Positions 5,820 through 7,478 of a DNA stretch of 7,478 bases are shown piece after piece (positions within the stretch are counted from its first letter, which is position 1; each line of letters begins with the position of its first letter). Source of the DNA: Balneolaceae bacterium (lineage in GTDB: Bacteria > Bacteroidota > Rhodothermia > Balneolales > Balneolaceae); assembly GCA_007118525.1 (NCBI GenBank), contig SKRK01000145.1:1-7478 (forward strand), written 5' to 3'. The position numbers and the translations under genes were made by a program. The notes beneath the pieces are model-generated. The model was not told where the DNA came from and ran no database searches. It saw only the letters and a list, made by a program, of their open reading frames with translations.

Positions 5820-7106
5820 ATGCCTGAATTTTTTATCATTGCTGTCACCATTCTGCTGAGTGGTTTTTTTTCCGGTTCTGAGATAGCTTTTGTTTCGGCC
5901 AACCGACTTAAGCTCGAAATTGAGTCGAGGAAAAATACACTTTCGGGCCGCTCTCTTGCCTTCTTTAGCGAGAACCCGGCCAACTTTCTTACAACCACCC
6001 TGGTAGGGAATAACATTGTAAATGTGCTCTATGCAACATTGATGGCAATTTTCCTTGTAGAACCGGTGAGAACCGGTTACGAATCTCTTTTTGGTGTTGC
6101 ACCCTCTACAGCTATGATTCTGTTAATCCAGACGGTGATAGCCTCGGTTATCATCCTGCTTATAGGCGAAATTCTCGCAAAGGCTATTTTCAGGATTCAG
6201 GCAGACTTTATGGTGAAGATGGTTGCTGTTCCGCTTCGGGTGATCAACTACCTGTTAAGACCGCTTATTGTCGTGTCGAACTCCTCTTCCAGTATACTTG
6301 TAAGATGGCTTAAGGTTGGGAGCGAGCGCAGTGAAAAAGTGTTCAGACGCCAGGATGTAGAGATGATCTTTAAAGAGCTTCGCGACAGTGGCGGAAGTGA
6401 TGATATTGACCAGGACGACTCCGAAATTCTTCACAACGTGCTTGAACTATCCAACAAGCGGGTGCGGGAAACTATGGTGCCCAGAACCGAAATGATAACC
6501 ATAGAGCACAACGCTTCTTTGGAAGAGCTCAAAAACACATTTATCTCTTCCGGGTACTCAAAAATACCGGTTTATCAGGATACCATAGACGATATTATCG
6601 GAGTGGTATTTGCGTACGACCTGTTCAGCGCACCGGCCAAGATTGGTGATATTATCCGTCCTGTAAAATTGATTCCATCATCCAAAAAATCAAAAGATCT
6701 GTTGCAGGAATTTCGCCAAAGCAATGTATCTGTTGCCATTGTGATAGACGAATATGGCGGAACTGCCGGAATGGTAACCATTGAAGACCTTATTGAAGAG
6801 GTTGTTGGAGATATTCAGGATGAGCACGATAAAAATGAAGATGTGATCAAAAAAATATCAGACAACGCCTATGTGATATCGGGAAATGTAGAGCTGGAAG
6901 AGCTTGAAGAGAAGTACCCCGAAATCAAACTTTTTGATGAAGATGAAGGAGCTTTTGAAACGCTGGCCGGGTATATCATCAATCACGTGGGAAGGATACC
7001 CAAAGTGAACGAAGAGATTTTGATTCAGGGTAACAAATTTATCATAAGCAAGGCTACTCCTAACCGACTCGAGACCGTGAAGCTGATTCTTGGCGAGGAA
7101 GAGTAG
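5820..7106 (+). CDS. CNNM/CorC (HlyC/CorC) family membrane protein with CBS pair
   Basis: Family members move Mg2+ or other divalent cations, or regulate their transport, at the inner membrane; the old name hemolysin C is misleading. The 428 residues have the standard order. The CNNM (DUF21) membrane domain spans about 1-165, with hydrophobic segments near 3-18, 57-80, 97-120 and 132-158. It holds the ion-site motifs SGFFSGSEIAF (14-24) and GNNIVN (63-68). Two CBS repeats follow at about 215-275 and 278-335, with VRETMVPRTEM (215-225) and the hallmark DEYGGTAGMVTIEDLIEEVVGD (310-331; ATP/Mg binding in relatives). A C-terminal CorC/transporter-associated domain lies at about 345-425 (GAFETLAGYI, 377-386). 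In the membrane domain the usual GE-x-x-P-K motif reads GEILAK (116-121), with alanine instead of proline. The ATG follows an A/T-rich spacer without Shine-Dalgarno, 17 bp after the hydratase gene. Substrate is not determined from sequence. Confidence 0.92.
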   Translation: MPEFFIIAVTILLSGFFSGSEIAFVSANRLKLEIESRKNTLSGRSLAFFSENPANFLTTTLVGNNIVNVLYATLMAIFLVEPVRTGYESLFGVAPSTAMILLIQTVIASVIILLIGEILAKAIFRIQADFMVKMVAVPLRVINYLLRPLIVVSNSSSSILVRWLKVGSERSEKVFRRQDVEMIFKELRDSGGSDDIDQDDSEILHNVLELSNKRVRETMVPRTEMITIEHNASLEELKNTFISSGYSKIPVYQDTIDDIIGVVFAYDLFSAPAKIGDIIRPVKLIPSSKKSKDLLQEFRQSNVSVAIVIDEYGGTAGMVTIEDLIEEVVGDIQDEHDKNEDVIKKISDNAYVISGNVELEELEEKYPEIKLFDEDEGAFETLAGYIINHVGRIPKVNEEILIQGNKFIISKATPNRLETVKLILGEEE

Positions 7107-7192
7107 TTTAACGCTGTTTGTCAGATTATGTGATGAACAAAAAGGTATCTCTCTCACATGTTTTAAGTTGTAGTCAGAGTTTCTGAAGCCGG

Positions 7193-7220
7193 TTGAGATT
7201 GACACCTGTCACCTTATTAT
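7193..7220 (+). promoter_or_regulatory. Candidate promoter for the AAA-type gene, with palindrome in the spacer
   Basis: TTGAGA (7193-7198) and TATTAT (7215-7220) are separated by 16 bp, a plausible housekeeping-type pair giving a start point near 7227 and a leader of about 13 nt. The spacer holds the inverted repeat TGACA-CC-TGTCA (7200-7211), a possible operator. The 133-bp gap before the gene supports a separate transcription unit. No strong terminator for the upstream operon is seen in 7107-7192; a TCAGA/TCTGA hairpin at 7174-7186 has no T-tract. Confidence 0.35.
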
Positions 7221-7239
7221 AGATCCAGAAAAAAAAGTT

Positions 7240-7478
7240 ATGATTTCACACTATCCCGAATGGGCCCAGGAGTTCGCCAAACAGTACCTAAGTCGTACTT
7301 TAAACCAGTTTATTCTGCACGGTAACGTACACGACCTGGTTCCGGCAGGAGAGGGTAAAGAGAAAAAATTTGTGAGGCTGAAAACTTTTTTAGCGGATGA
7401 TTTTTTTGGTGCGCGGGATATTGTAATTTTTTATGACCGCTCATCGGGTATCTATTTCAGGGATCAGGAGTCGCAGAA
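7240..7478 (+). CDS. N-terminal part of a probable AAA-family ATPase (cut by right edge)
   Basis: Seventy-nine complete codons are present, so the gene is 3'-truncated by the window. The product starts MISHYPEWAQEFAKQYLSR and contains FILHGNVHDLVP (24-35), then KFVRLKTFLADDFFGARDIVIFYDRSSGI (about 43-71). The (F/L)HGNVxDL pattern followed by a short 'FLADxFF-x-x-x-D-I-V-I-x-YD' stretch is what I associate with the region ahead of the ATPase core in a group of bacterial CDC48-like AAA proteins. The Walker A and B motifs would lie beyond the window, so the assignment rests on family memory of this N-terminal segment and is not proven. The ATG is preceded by an A8 run and no Shine-Dalgarno. It lies 133 bp after the CNNM gene and appears to have its own promoter. 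Confidence 0.65.
   Translation, partial: MISHYPEWAQEFAKQYLSRTLNQFILHGNVHDLVPAGEGKEKKFVRLKTFLADDFFGARDIVIFYDRSSGIYFRDQESQ

Noticed and set aside
7107..7192. Possible terminator after the CNNM gene
   Set aside because: TTTGT/ACAAA and TCAGA/TCTGA repeats are short, not G/C-rich and lack a following T-run.

Overview
The window looks like a chromosomal housekeeping segment from a member of the Bacteroidota/Balneolota side of the FCB group. This is an inference. The G+C content looks intermediate (roughly mid-40s percent), most starts lack a Shine-Dalgarno sequence and sit behind A/T-rich leaders, and the gene types suit that group. No mobile element, CRISPR array, tRNA or rRNA is visible.

Layout: positions 1-1062 (minus strand) hold most of a pdxB gene for erythronate-4-phosphate dehydrogenase (vitamin B6 synthesis), cut by the left edge. 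A 332-bp divergent gap follows. From 1395 to 7106 six genes all point right: a pyrimidine-nucleoside phosphorylase, a PspA/IM30 membrane-remodelling protein, a short charged coiled-coil protein of unknown function, a two-helix membrane protein with a long cytoplasmic coiled-coil (also unknown), an enoyl-CoA hydratase, and a CNNM/CorC-type membrane protein with a CBS pair. At 7240 a further gene begins behind a candidate promoter and runs off the right edge; it resembles the N-terminal part of an AAA-ATPase family protein.

The most interesting part is 2825-5020. PspA is followed by two small, heavily helical proteins in the place where other bacteria carry PspB/PspC or other PspA partners. The PspA and the next protein both end in charged, probably disordered tails that contain the same pentapeptide, KTVGK. 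The third protein could be the membrane anchor of the set. I read this as a candidate variant of the phage-shock/ESCRT-III-like membrane-maintenance module; its function is inferred from context only. The 102-bp gap after pspA contains three evenly spaced small inverted repeats and a perfect TATAAT box, so expression of the downstream genes may be adjusted separately from pspA.

Gaps inside the rightward cluster are 62, 102, 15, -4 (ATGA overlap), 17 and 133 bp. The tightest unit is therefore coiled-coil gene, membrane coil gene, hydratase and CNNM gene (3686-7106), probably one transcript.
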